From Silene latifolia (taxonomy: Eukaryota > Streptophyta > Magnoliopsida > Caryophyllales > Caryophyllaceae), in NCBI RefSeq assembly GCF_048544455.1, contig NC_133538.1:39753969-39817968 (forward strand): a DNA stretch of 64,000 nucleotides, written 5' to 3'. The position numbers and the translations under genes are program-made. Numbering within the stretch: position 1 is the stretch's first letter; each line of letters begins with the position of its first letter. Of the stretch, positions 47,543-60,254 are shown one piece after another. The notes below the pieces were generated by a model. That model searched no databases, was not told the origin of the DNA, and saw only the letters and a list, made by a program, of their open reading frames with translations.

Positions 47543-48360
47543 AACAAAAACCCACATCTATTTGACTGAGCATCTTTGCCTACACCGTTAGATAAAGCTC
47601 ATTCCGAGACTTGACACTACTCATCTGAACTTATATCCTTATCCTAGCTTACATCGAGTACTAAGACCAACTCAAACAAAAGTGGCTTCATTTGGACTTG
47701 GTTAAGACCCATAAGAAAACGACAAGATGACAACTTGGTTGATGAGTGGATTGAATCCCTTGTTCAGAAGGACTGCCTACGTATTCGCGTGGAGTGAAAT
47801 CAAATCCGACGTAGTTCGATCAAGGTGCATAAACTTGGCATATTGATTGTGTGTACACACTCGAAGGTTTCACCTAAGGTATCATGTCGTATCCCATTCT
47901 AGCCTGTAAGGTACCGTTAAATCCCGTGTATGCTGGTTAGGTGTAAAAGGCTTGGATCTTTTGGGATGTGGAGCTTAGTAATAACAAGTTGGAATGGTTA
48001 ACCATCATTCTGAAGGTTTGTTTTGTGGTGCTAAGGCCAAGGGCTATGGCTGCTGATGTGGTTGGAATGGGTGTCTCGGGTTTGATGAACCACGAGTGCA
48101 AATGGGTTGAAAAATGATGTGGGTTCAAATTTCCATGTCTGGACCCTAAAGGTTGGGTGTAACAGCACAAGCGGAATAATTCTCAAAATTCCCGACTATC
48201 CCTTTGTAACTGTCTCGGGAAGGACTTAGGGGGTAAAGAGGTTACTACTTAAGCTTTTGGGCTTCGCCCATTGAACTTCAACTATGGGTACTTGACTTGA
48301 CTTCTGTCTTCCGTAACTTCGACATTCAACCAAAAAGCATTCCGCAATAACTTCAACATC

Positions 48361-48491
48361 TTTTTTTCTTTTTTCTTTTTCTTTCATCTTTTTTCATTTT
48401 TCTTTTTTTTTTTTTTCATTTTTTTTCATTTTTCCAATTTTTCTCTTTTTCTCATTTTTTCATTCTTTTTCACCTTTTTTTTTTCTCTCTT
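48361..48491. repeat. T/C-rich low-complexity tract
   Basis: About 130 bp of T-runs with C interruptions (purine-rich on the minus strand). No gene. Confidence 0.9.
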
Positions 48492-49186
48492 TGAAAATGA
48501 TCTTCTATTCATTCTCTTAGTCATAATTGGATACACCTTGAAAACTGGGCTTCGCCAACTAATTTGGGTAGGAACTGACAATTCCTTGTTAGAACGGGTT
48601 GATATCTTCTCTCTTCGAGATGGGATGATTTTTTTGGGAAAAGGCTTGTCTTCCATCATCGATAGGGGAAACAAGGAGCTAGTCCAGGTTTGTCATAGAA
48701 TCATCTAAAAGCTTGTCACAAACATTGGTTCAGATGGAGGTTTTCTACCACCAGACATGGAATAGGTAAAGGAATCAAACACGGGATCCTAGTGTACCTT
48801 ACATTTTGAAACAGGACATATTTCCACCCCAGGGATTCCTTTGAGTGTGTTGTGCGTTTTATCATGTTTCGGAATGATTGAGGATTGAAAACAAGACATA
48901 TTTGGAAACGAAACTGCAACTTTTTTATTGGAATGAGAAATGCTTAACAGACTCGAAGAAACGATTCCTAGGACACATCCTAGGTCATCGCGGAACAAAC
49001 GACTCAAATTCAAAAAAGAGAAAATTCTAGACTCGACTCGACTAAGATAAGAAAACAGATCCCGACTCATAATTTTCAAATCTGGTCTTGAGCTTTCTCT
49101 TGTTCAATTTGTCGGCTTAGATGCCGGCTCACGGTCCTTGATCCCTTTGATGGTCTGCCTCCATCCCGAGGTAGTCCTCTGAGGAT

Positions 49187-50710
49187 CTACGCCAGTGATA
49201 AAGGTTGGTGCACCGAAGTTTCTTTATTAACTTCGTTAACGAGAGGAGTACATTCTAGAGCAATACTCCCGACTTGAATTTCATTCTTCGGGTTTGGCAA
49301 GAATTCAAAGCAATCCACAAATATTTTCCCGATAAACACCCCTTTCAAGTGACATGGGCGGATAAGATGGGAATAATCGACATTGTCTTCCACAGAAACA
49401 AAGTTGGCGTGATCGCCAAATGGATTGGTGATGTTATTGGGTTTAACAGTTGGGATCGGGAGTGTTCCGTTCTCAATCATGTCTTGGATTTCGTGCTTCA
49501 GTCGATAGCACCTTTCAGTATCATGGCCTTTCTCTTGATGAAAGGCACATTAGGCATTTGGTTTATACCATTTACCTTGTTGATCAGCAGGAGGGTCCGG
49601 AGTTGGACCAATAGGCTTCAGTTTTCCTTTGGCTATAAGCCTTTGGAGAGCATATGTATAAGTGCATCCGATATCGGTGAATGCCCTAGGTGTTTGGCGC
49701 TGCGACTTCTTCGATTGCCCTTCTAAGAGATTGATGGCTTCATCAATATGGGCCGCTGCTTGGGCCTTGCCCTTAGACGATGACGCCCCTTGGTACCCTT
49801 TCGGCTTTTCAGCCTCTGCCCATATGACATCATCTTCTACCTTTATCCCGATTCTTATCAATTCTTTGAAAGAGCCAAAATTATGGTATTTCAGAGCATT
49901 ACGGTAAACAGGTCGTAGATTCTTTACGAACTTATCTACCATTTCAACTTCATCAGGCTTCTTGGCTAGTTTCACGCTTTCAGCGTGCCATCTTGCAAGG
50001 AATTCAGTAAAGCCTTCTTTTTCTTTCTGTGTCATCACCTCTAATGTTCTTATGTTGGTTTGAATCTCGACATTATCAGCATAGTGCTTGCAGAACTCCA
50101 CCATAATATCTTCGAAAGTGGGAAAGTTCTTAAGGTCCAGATTGTAGAACCACGCCTTCGGGTGTTCATCCAGAGATTGAGCGAAAATTTCAGAGAGCAT
50201 GTCAGCGGGTACTCCCTTCAGTGCTAAATACCCCTTATAGGCCTTAACATGGTGGACTGGATCTTCTCGTGCCCTTAAACTTTGGGATATCGGTGAGTAA
50301 CATGTTTGTGGGCAACTTATCTGAATCGGGGCATAGGCCTAGCATTTTCGTAGTGGATGTTCTTCCCCTGGGAGAGTTTCAGACGGTATTCAATGAATTT
50401 GAACCGTTTTCCGGATCGATCGAGGTGGGGTAGATGAAGAGGAATCTTCACCCAGCTTGGATTCGATCGCATCCATTCTGGTCATCATGAGGTTCACGGC
50501 CTCAGTGAGTTTGTTAACAGCATCTTCCATTGCTTGAAGTCGGGTTTTTGGCGGCCTTTCTACAAGAAAATCCTGAACCGAGTCAATATTCAAATGTAAG
50601 AGCCCCTGCACATTTAAGGACACGACACCAACTTGACTCAAACAAAGACTCGACTTATGACCGACTAACCAAAAGGTTCGACTCACGGTTGGATTTAGTC
50701 CTCGATTCAT
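49187..50710 (-). pseudogene. Tat/Ogre-type gag of the gag-only element
   Basis: Minus-strand order: N-terminal part with a coiled-coil-like stretch (MEDAVNKLTEAVNLMMTRMD, 50,540-50,470), capsid region (MLSEIFAQSLDEHPKAWFYN, FCKHYADNVEIQTNIRTLE, EGFTEFLARWHAESVKLAKK, 50,200-49,900), then IGPTPDPPADQQGKW and a knuckle CAFHQEKGHDTERCYRLK of pattern C-X2-H-X4-H-X4-C, ending near 49,187. A frameshift separates 50,390 from about 50,270, and a TAA stop lies just before the knuckle Cys (49,551-49,549, a Tyr codon in relatives). Without these it would be a roughly 500-residue gag. Tat/Ogre gag proteins carry this HQ-x-GHDTE-C motif. Confidence 0.82.
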
Positions 50711-51629
50711 TTTAGACTCGACAAGACGATATGACTCAAGCTGTCATAACTCGATTCTAAACTGGACCCGGTGTGACTAAACCCGTGATTGGACCAACAT
50801 AATCCTTAGGTTCGTATGAAACGTCCACAATGGCTTAGCTTGGACGTTTCTGTGGACTGTCCTAGACCCAAAAGGTAGACCAACATGACTCGAAGCCCAA
50901 GAGGTGAGCTTGGGTGACCCAACAAGGTCGTGTTCTAGACACTTGGGGCAAAACACGCCTAGCCCAACACGGCCAGGACTCGGACACGACTCGACGCATT
51001 TCATGCTTGGTTAAGGTTCGAGAAACATTTTGGATTGAATTTGAAAAAAATGAATAATCGATTGAAAATGAGATTTAAAATGGGCAGCATGCCGGCTTAT
51101 AAAAGCTCATTTTGGGCCGAAAAATCTAGTCCTACTTGGGCAGCATTCCGCGTTTTTAAAACCATGCTATTTTGAAAGTAAGTTGTTCACAAGTTCGGTT
51201 TTGAAATCGATATGGAAAATTTGAAAAGACTCGGGAAATTCCCCTTGCACATTGTCATTCTCATGTTATAAGGATGTATGTTCCTAGACATTTCTAAGTC
51301 TCGGCAAGTCTTCTACAAGAAGATCTATGCCCTCCATCCTTTTTGGGTCTAATAGAGAAAGGGCCTTTAGGTAGAGTACCTAGAAGAGCATCCCCACCCT
51401 CAAGAACCACGACGAGGCGGAACGAAAGCAAGCAATGTGCAAGCACCTGGCATAGTGGGACGTCGCCCCCCACTCATCACAAAGAAGCGCTGGGACGGCC
51501 CGGGAAAGTCCTTAAGGGTTTATGCATGAATCGTAGCACTACGAGTAATGTTTTACTTTCCAATACTTTCTTTTCAAGTTTAACCTCGGAGGAAAAGACC
51601 CTAGGAACAAAGTGTAACTAGTCCTCTTT
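50711..51629 (-). other. 5' leader of the gag-only element
   Basis: About 900 bp between primer site and gag with no supported gene. It holds repeated ACTCGA/GACTC words (50,640-50,760). The leader is the usual place for packaging signals, but none can be named. Confidence 0.5.
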
Positions 51630-51647
51630 TCCCCAGCGGAGTCGCCA
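51630..51647 (-). other. Primer binding site of the gag-only element
   Basis: The + strand reads TCCCCAGCGGAGTCGCCA, a tRNA 3' end with CCA; the minus strand is TGGCGACTCCGCTGGGGA, 3 bp from the 5' LTR. Ogre elements use a tRNA-Arg site of this type; I recall that from the family and did not check it against a tRNA list. Confidence 0.85.
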
Positions 51648-51650
51648 AAC

Positions 51651-54600
51651 TGTGGACAACGCCCGCGGGAACTGCGTCCGTGGGATCCACACTAGGCATA
51701 ATCGACTCGAGGTTCCTTCGAATCGAATTAAGACAAATTAGAGTCGCCACCAAGTTTTATGGGAACTTGGAACCGTTCAAGTCAACTTTACACCTTTCAT
51801 CGAAAAGCATAAAGCCAATCGACTACGAGTGATTAAAGATAAAGACTTGTACCCTATATCACTCGATTTGAATGACTCTCGTAATCCAATGGTATTTAGA
51901 CGGATCCACAAACCATAGATCTTGAGTAAGTGGTGAGGGTACGTGTTAGGAAGCCCATAAGGACACCTAACCATGCCCGTCAAAAACGGCCTCTACTAAG
52001 TCAAGTATCGGATTTCAAACAAGGTCGTAGCTACTGCGATATATGATATGCAAACATCGTTTTAAAACCCTAACACGTGACAACAATTTCTATGTCGTTT
52101 TAGATGCAACTAAACTAACTTTGTCAAAGTTGTAATTTAGCATGTGGGTTGATTGATCTAACAACATATAAACGAAACAAACAAGGCTTGATGGGAATGG
52201 GGGAGCCGTTGGGATCTACCCTATTACAACCCAGGCATTTCATGCCGACACAACGAGAAATAAATTACAACTCGATCTAATTACAACAACTATCGAAATT
52301 ATTTTGACTCAATTAAAATAAAACCTATATACATGATACAAAATTACAATACAAACTAACAAAAAACAACTTAAACTATTATGACTTAACAAATAAAATA
52401 AATGTAAACAAAAAGGCTAAAACTAAGTTAGATTGATTAATGATGTTAGCTGATTTATTAATTAGTAAACAAATTAGACTAGAATTAAACTAATAAAATT
52501 AAATTAAACAAATACAAAGGTTTGAAATAAATTAGGTACAACTTATTGATTAAATTGAACCCAACTCATTAAAATTATTCACCAATCCATATTTATTAAA
52601 ATAGGATTAGTAAACAATTAAAGAAACAAAAGAAGAACAGAAATCAAAACTGGCAGACCCGTGCAGTGCACGGATCAGAAGTCAGAACAGACACGTGCAG
52701 TGCACGGATCAGAAGTCAGAACAGACCCGTGCAGTCCACGGTTTTTGTAGAAAACAAAGTTAATTGCATTTTAATTTCGAAATCAGCAAAATAAATTACG
52801 GAAAAATTCACTAAATTAAATTTACATATTTTGAACCATAAAAAATAATAAAAACAAAATTTACAATATTAGAAAAAAGTAAAACAAATTAAAGGTTAAT
52901 TAATTATAAATTAAATTAAATAATTACGAACTAGGTTAAAAACAATTCTAATTTGTCAACGAGTGCAAATGGAAAGGTGTTAAGCACGCACTTCCATGCT
53001 AGCGAGAAAATTAGTGAATGGGAAGATGAATTCAATTAAAAATTAGAAGATTGCAAATTTCATTTACAATAATGTTATTTTACTCCTAAGATGCCTAATG
53101 AATTAACGAACTAAATTGAGGTGTTAAATTAGATGAAAGAATTGTGTAAAGGTGGCCTACTATTACGATGAATGAAAAGATCAAAGTTAAAATAAAGGTA
53201 CAAATAACATACTACGTCAATTAGATTGATTTAATTGCAATCCGATTCCAAATACGAGGATATGTAAATGAGAAGGGGATACGACCGACCAATCTGGCGG
53301 ATTTCTTTCCCAACTCAAGTCAACGCGGGTATTCGGAATGGCACTTTAACTCATACTCATACTATACTAATGTTTCATAGTTAACGATGTTAGACGATGT
53401 ATAATATATAAAATAAGCGATAGAAAAACAAATAAAAATAACGAAATAAAAAGGGAAAGAAGGAGGATTTGATGCACCCTCAACCTACATGTATCGTTGA
53501 CACCGTCTTGGGTCGTAATCGATCGTAGATTTTATCTCGAGGGGCCGTCGTCGACGAAGACAATTGAAATTGAATTTTGAAATCATGAAACAACACGTTC
53601 AAAAGGCAGACTTGAGCAGCGATTTTCAATCACTCACCACGACTTCGTTTCTCAACGGTTTTTCAATCCGAAAGATGTTTTGGAAACTAGAAAGACTGAA
53701 TTTTGTGAATATGGAAATAAACCAGAAGTTTTAAGAGTATTTGTGCACGAGAATCAAGGCCAAAAACCACGACAGAAACTCGAAAACAAGATTTGTGTCC
53801 CTGTTTTCAAGCGGCTGTCACGACTTTAGTTTAGGGTTTTTTTGGATGATTGATGGTTGTTATTTGCAGTATGATGTGGGGAGAACTTAGAGGAATGAAA
53901 GTATGGGATAGGGGAGGTATTTATAGGGAGTTAAAGTAGGGTAAAAGAGAGCAACAAGCAGTCGGGCTGCTTTGTTTCGCTGCTGCTGTCCAGCAGCTTT
54001 CATGAGCTCGGGTAGGGTTTTTGAGGGGCGTTTCTTGGTGGTCAAGGCATGGTAATATGATTAGGATAGTCAGGTGTGGATGGGTGGTCATGGGCACGGG
54101 TTTGGTAGCCGTTTGGAGCGGGTTTGGAAGTGTTTGATTGGGCTCGGGTTTGGAGAACGAAAACAGGGGAGCTACTTGTTGCGTGAGGTTTGTGAAGGAG
54201 TTTGGACGTGGGTTGCATGGGAAAGGGCTTGGAATTATAGCTTGATATGTGGGCTAGGTGGGAGGTGAGATATGGTCGCATTGGAGTCGAATACGGGGCA
54301 GTTTTGGTGTCGGATTTGGGGCTGCAAAACAGAGCAGCGAAGGTGGTGTTGGGCTGTTTGGGACGTGATTTGGGAGGGCTAAGCCAGGGTTTTGTGGTGG
54401 GTTTTGACTGGGATTTTAACACGGGTTGGAGGAGAGGGGATTGGGCTGAAAGTGCGTCGAAAATCGAGCAAATCAAGTAGAAAACGAGCTCAAAAATCGC
54501 GTATAAAACCATCGTAAAAAATCGAGTTCTTCAAATACGGTTTATAAACGATATAAATTGGTTTTTCAAATCAAATAACTAAAGAATGATTTTTCAAATC

Positions 54601-54861
54601 AAAAATATATTTTATTTTCAATAAAATAAATTTAAGAAAATAAATTCAAATTAAAACAAAAAAATGAATTCACTTTTAAAAAAACATTTAATTTAAATAT
54701 CATTTAAATTAATAAAATACTTCGTCGACAACGCTCATTCTACATCGTAAAACGAGCCCAAATAATGACAATGACAACTAAAGAATACATGTGTCCTATC
54801 ATCATCGGGTGTTTGTCGGGTTCTCTATAAATTCCAATATCGACGGATACGGGTATCTACA
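51651..54861 (-). repeat. 5' LTR of the gag-only element
   Basis: 3211 bp, matching 42,722-45,923 closely. A minus-strand TATAAATA is at 53,918-53,925, about 940 bp from the LTR start at 54,861. Target TAATG follows. Confidence 0.92.
53918..53925 (-). promoter_or_regulatory. TATA box of the gag-only element
   Basis: Minus-strand TATAAATA, same place in the other LTR (44,987-44,994). Probable promoter core. Confidence 0.45.
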
Positions 54862-54866
54862 TAATG

Positions 54867-56703
54867 AATTTGTAGATGTGTTGATTTAATAAAATTTAAA
54901 TTGATATGTAAATGGAATTCCTTAGTTTCATTGATGATAAAGTGTTTTTTGCTATATTGTTTTTGGCATAAATGGTTTTAAATTTTTGTTTAGAATCATG
55001 TTTCATGAATTTACATGTTTAAATTATAAGATGAATATGCCAATCTTTTTAATAGCAACAATAAACGACTTTGTTCATCAATATCATGTTTTTGCAATTA
55101 GGGCATAATGCCGAATTGATAAAAAATATTTTGGGGTTGTTTTAATTTTTTTTTCCAGCCGAGACACAAAAAAAATTAGGGTTTCTGTTTTTTTTTGTTG
55201 TTTCGTTTTTCTAGCCAAGAAAAGTAGAAAAAAAAAAATTTGTTTCGGTTACTGTTCACGTTCAGCAGAATTTTAAAAAAAAATTTTGTTTTTTTTCTTT
55301 CGGTTTTTGCTGAAAAACCGAGAAAAAGTTTTTTTTATTGGGTTGTTTCGGTTTTTTTGCCGAGTATAATTTTAAAGAAATTTTTTTTTGTTGTTTTTGG
55401 CCAATAATTATAATTATACATTTTAATGTATGATTAATTGTAGTGAAAAGGTTCACATATAAAGATACCTAATTATTTTAAAGCAGTTTAAAATATTGAT
55501 GGATTAAATTCATATTACAAGTTTAATATGAATTAAGATTGGAATTAATGTGATTAATTGAGGAATTGTCACTTAATTTGATCAATTAAATAGGTGGTTT
55601 GGATAAAATTAATCTACATAATTAAAGAATTATGTCTTGTATGCTTAATTTTTTTTTAGTTGAGGCATTTTATTTTAGTTGAATGAATCGTTGAATGGTT
55701 TTATTTACGTATTTTTGCAATCGGTTGTAATTTGTAATAACTAGTGTGGCCTTAGTCAAATTATGTTTTCGTAATGATGGAAACATAATTTTTAATGTAA
55801 TTTGAGATCTCGTATCTTCGTTTGGTTTTCTTTATTTATTACGGTTCTGAAATTAGAATGTAAATAGGTTTATTATGTAATTTTAAATTGTAATTTTTGA
55901 GAAGACTAAAGATGGAGATTGGAGCTCACTCCCGCTACATGGATCAAGATGGAACATCAAGACAAGCTTTTCGGGTCCAAGGACGGATTCCAAAGTTGTA
56001 CTTATGTTCATTTTGATAGGATAGGCCACACTAGGACTTTATTTTGTTTTACGTTTTACCGTTCTTATTGCTTTTCATTCACATGCTAGTTAATGCATCA
56101 TATTCCGCCTAAAACCAAACCACCTACTAAAATGCATGAAAATTGACACATATAGGTTGTATGTTAGTTTTCATAGACATACAGATGTCACGTGTTTTTA
56201 AGTCATCACCTTAGTTTATTCATTCACGCATGCTAGATATTAGTTCACTTAAAATGAATTAAAATAAAGTTGATGGGATCTTCCTCTAAAACGGAAATTG
56301 AGATTAGTCTTTATAAGGGCAAACCACTATGAATCCCTTCTTCGTCGGTAGGCATAATATGACCCCTTCTACGTTGGCTAAGTAGTTTGTGTTGACTTAG
56401 TTTATCTCAACATTATAGTCCGAAGAGTTTCTCGTGATTATGATGGACTAAAGATAGAATTTACAGAAATTTATCGACCGAGAATTCTAACAGTAGAATT
56501 AGCCAAAAGGTTGGCTTATCAATTTACAGATAATTGAGTATTGGGATCATTTATATAATTCTTGAGGAAGGTCAATTGTATAAATGCATGAGTCTTCGCG
56601 TTATAAAAGTATTGCATTAGACTTAAATTAAAATCGATGCACATGCTTATTATTTATTCTTCTTTTCGCAGTGTAGTACACGTTTATATTACTGTTACAA
56701 CAA
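54867..56703 (+). other. 5' leader of element D, downstream part
   Basis: About 1.8 kb, AT-rich, no gene. It mirrors the leader of Copia-1: T-runs at 55,140-55,400, hairpin 55,301-55,320, and the block 55,920-55,960. Confidence 0.65.
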
Positions 56704-59700
56704 ATGGATAGAAATAACGAAATCCCAATGCCAAGTGGCACACTTGGACGCGAGTCCTGGCTGAAAGTTTTTATGGACAACATGAATCAGTACACGCGAC
56801 TGAAGAATGATGGGTCCAACTTGCGGACTGGGAGGCAGCACTACGGAATGCTGCCATTGCTGACGGTAAGCTCAAGTACTTAACTGAGCCAATACCGGTT
56901 AACCCAGGCCCCAATGCGAAAGTTAACGAGTCACTTGCTTATAGTGATTTCGTTATGGAAGCGGGTGCGATAAAGAACGTACTCACCTTTGCAATGGAAA
57001 CCAATTTGCAGAGACGCTTCATTGCCCAAGGTGCGAACAAGATTTTCACCACGCTCACTAACGAGTTCTCAAGAGCACCGAGAATCGTTACTTAGAGCAT
57101 ACCTGTCGCTTCTTTGATGCGAAACTCCAAAAGGGCCAACCGGTTAGCCCACACATTCTTAACATGATTGAGAATGTCGAGAAATTGGAGGCACTTGATT
57201 GTAAAATCAGTGAGAGCATAGTCATTGACCGTATGCTTCATTCTCTTCACGATGGTTTTGCCCTTTTCAGGGCGAACTACTACATGAATGACTTAAAGAA
57301 AAGTCCTCATGAGCTACAATCACTTCTCGTACAGACCGAGAAGGATATGAAATTGAGTGGGAGCATGAAGCAGGATGTTCTCACGATTTCCAACAAGGGT
57401 AAAGTTAAGGGCAAAGCTCCAGGCGACCTAACTATAGGTAAGCCAAAATTCAAGAAGCCAGGAAACGGTAAGAGTGGGCCTGGTGAGACTAGTGGCTCAC
57501 AGGGCAAGGCAAAGAGTAAGGGCGGTGACATTGAGTGCCACCATTGTCACAAGACTGGACATTGGAGGAGGATCTGTCCCGTGTACCGTGAGGACATTAA
57601 AGCAGGCCGCGTTGTTCCTGTTGGTATGTCATCCTATATTCATATGATTGAGATTAACCATGCAAGTTTTGGAACTTGGGTACTTGATACTGGTCGTGGT
57701 TCTCATCTGTGTAATAATTTGCAGGGCCTAAGAAACATCACACCTCTCGGAAAGGGTGATGTGGACCTGCGAGTCGGGAATGGAGCTAGAGTTGCTGTTG
57801 TCTCGAAGGGAACATATGTAATCAAACTCCCTAGTGGTTTTGAGTTATTTTTAAATAACTGTTACTATGTACCCATTTTGTCTAAGAACATTTTTTCAGT
57901 TTCCGTACTTGATAAAGACGGATTTTCATTTTTAATAAAGGATAATAGCTGTATTTTCTCTTTCAATGAAATGATTTATTGCAAAGCGGTTACCATGAAT
58001 GGAATTTACATCTTAGATCAAACCACGGGAGTATTAAACGTGAATAATAGGAAATTAAAGGTTGGTGACAAAGATCAAACCTATCTATGGCATTGTCGAA
58101 TGAGACACATTAATGAGAAACGCGTAAAGAAACTCGTCGATAATGGGACTATTCCCGCATTCGAATTTTCTACATATGGCACGTGTGAATCATGTCTCAT
58201 TGGCAAAATGAGTCGAATTTCCTTCAAAGGTGTTGGAATGCGCGCTAGTGACCAATTAGGACTCATACATACTGATGTTTGTGGACCTATGTCAATTGCC
58301 GCTAGAGATGGCTATAGATATTTTATTACTTTCACGGACGATTTGAGTAGATACGGATATGTCTACTTAATGAAGCATAAAAGTGAGCCCTTTGAGAAAT
58401 TCAAGGAATACCAGAACAGGGTTGAGAACCAACTGGGTAGAAAGGTTAAAATACTCCATTCAGATCGGAGTGGCGAATATCTTTCAAATGAGTTTGATCA
58501 ACACCTTAAAGATTGTGGAATCGTTTTGCAGTTAACTCCACCTGGAACACCTCAATTAAATGGTGTGTCCGAACGGAAAAATCGAACCTTACTTGATATG
58601 GTTCGATCCATGATGAGTCACACGATAGTACCTGATTCATTATGGGGTTTTTCTCTTTTGTCAGCTGCTCTTATACTTAACCGAAGTCCGACTAAAGCTG
58701 TCGACAAGACTCCATATGAAATGTGGAAGGGAACGGTCCCTAACTTGTCCTTTATTCGGGTTTGGGGCTGCGAGGCTTATGACAAGTAGAGACACGAGGA
58801 TAAGCTCGGCCCGCGATCGGTCAAGACATACTTTATAGGTTATCCAAAAGGAACGTTTGGTCATTACTTCTATTCGCCTACCGAACATCGAGTTTTTGTT
58901 GCGGCTAGTGCGACGTTCTTAGAGAAATAATTTATCGAGAACAAGACAAGTAATAGAACCTTCGAGCTGTTCGAGATTCCAGAACCAACAACCGAGGAAC
59001 AGATGGAGGAAGTTGTTCCTCCAACTGATGATACGGTTAATATTCCTGAGGAACCTAGGAGGTCGGGTAGAGTCTCTCATCCTCCGGGCAGATACATTGG
59101 TATGGTCGAGGAGAATGTCGTTTTACTCCTAGAGAGTAATGAACCCGCTACCTATAAAAGAGCTATGGCCTGTTCCGACTCAAAGCTATGGCTCGAAGCC
59201 ATGCAATCCGATATGGACTCCATGTATGAAAATGACGTATGGGATCTTGTTGATTTACCTAATAAGGTAAAACCTCTACAGTGCAAATGGCTTTACAAAA
59301 TAAAGCGTTCTGTAGACGCGCAACCAGATACCTATAAGACACGACTAGTGGCAAAAGGTTTCACTCAAGTGCACGGATTGCATTATGATGAGATTTTTTC
59401 ACCTGTAGTCATGCTACGTTCCATTCGGATAATCTTAGCGATTGCCGCATTTCATGACTATGAAATTTGGTAAATGGATGTGAAAACCGCCTTCTTAAAC
59501 GGTTATTTGGAGGAAGAGTTGTACATGGTACAACCCGAAGGTTTCATAGATCCTGAACATCCTAAGAAAGTATGCAAGCTTAAGCGCTCCATTTATGGAC
59601 TGAAGCAAGCTTCTCGGAGTTGGAATCATCGTTTCGACCAGGTGATAAAAGAGTATGGTTTCACTCGATCGGTCGAGGAACCATGCTTATATATCAAGTC

Positions 59701-60254
59701 GAGTGGGAGCAAGATTGTATTCTTGATATTGTATGTCGATGACATACTCTTGATTGGGAATGACATTCCTCTCCTATCTTCGCTTAAAGAATGGTTGAAG
59801 AACCATTTCCAGATGAAAGATCTGGGTGAGGCACAACGCATTTTGGGAATCCGTATCTACCAAGATAGATCACGACGGACGTTATCACTTAGTCAGGAGT
59901 ATTATTTGGATAAGATTCTTGAGAAGTTCAGCATGACCAACTCCAAAAAGGGGAACCTTCCAATGACGTCTGGGATGCAGTTGAGCAAGTCTCAGTCACC
60001 CACGATGCCTGAAGGGATTGAGCGCATGAGTCGTGCTCCTTATGCATCTGCAATAGGATCAATCATGTATGCCATGATATGCACACGTCCAGACTTGGCA
60101 TATGCATTGAGTATGACGAGTCGGTACCAAAAGAATGCAGGTGAAACACACTGGATAGATGTTAAAAATATCCTCAAGTACCTACAGAGGACTAAGGATA
60201 GGGTATTGACTTATGCAGGCGATACTAAGCTTTGCGCAATCGATTACGCAGATT
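56704..60254 (+). pseudogene. Element D gag-pol polyprotein
   Basis: Start MDRNNEIPMPS at 56,704. A single-base loss near 56,822 and a frameshift near 57,092 break gag; then 57,164-58,786 is open: zinc knuckle CHHCHKTGHWRRIC (intact), protease VLDTGRGSH, integrase HCRMRH...CESC, HTDVCGPM, HSDRSGEY and NGVSERKNRT with the catalytic Glu present. Trp codons and one other have become stops at 58,787-58,789 (AYDK*RHEDK), 58,927-58,929 and 59,471-59,473. Reverse transcriptase has [12 protein letters not shown] intact (about 59,735). The match ends in RNase H at DYAD (60,254). Thus D keeps the active-site residues that Copia-1 lost but is broken by stops. Confidence 0.92.

Larger units (their letters stand above)
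45937..49186 (-). other. 3' noncoding region of the gag-only element, rich in small repeats
   Basis: More than 3 kb after gag without a gene. In order on the + strand: 28-bp units (46,223-46,322, about 3.6 copies), two perfect hairpins (46,458-46,480 and 46,496-46,522), six GGGTCATCGACCC-like palindromes (46,634-46,858), three 42-bp pyrimidine-rich units (47,418-47,542), a GAATACGTAGGCAG-type block (47,775-47,815) and a T/C-rich tract (48,361-48,491). Several blocks match the 3' region of element E. Open frames at 46,680-47,207 and 48,426-48,674 arise from these repeats. Confidence 0.75.
42722..54861 (-). mobile_element. Gag-only LTR retrotransposon (Tat/Ogre-like, TR-GAG type)
   Basis: 12,140 bp flanked by TAATG (42,717-42,721 and 54,862-54,866). 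Very long LTRs: 42,722-45,923 (3202 bp) and 51,651-54,861 (3211 bp), minus-strand ends TGTAGATACC...GTTGTCCACA. Primer site at 51,630-51,647 and purine tract at 45,924-45,936. The 5.7-kb interior has gag only; no protease, reverse transcriptase, RNase H or integrase frame is visible. The LTRs are nearly identical by eye. LTR length, primer site and gag type point to the Tat/Ogre branch of Ty3/gypsy; gag-only elements with such structure have been called TR-GAG. Complete ends and target duplication show that it moved using enzymes supplied in trans. Confidence 0.92.
41578..60254 (+). mobile_element. Element D: Ty1/copia retrotransposon, 3'-truncated, with nested insert
   Basis: 5' LTR 41,578-42,638, primer site 42,641-42,652, leader interrupted by the gag-only element 42,722-54,861, then gag-pol 56,704-60,254. 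The copia match stops in the RNase H region (DYAD at 60,254). No 3' LTR follows, so no target duplication can be assigned. Protein and leader are close to Copia-1, in the opposite orientation. It lies within element C. Confidence 0.85.

Noticed and set aside
48426-48674. Lys/Glu-rich minus-strand protein
   Set aside because: Translation of a T/C-rich low-complexity tract.
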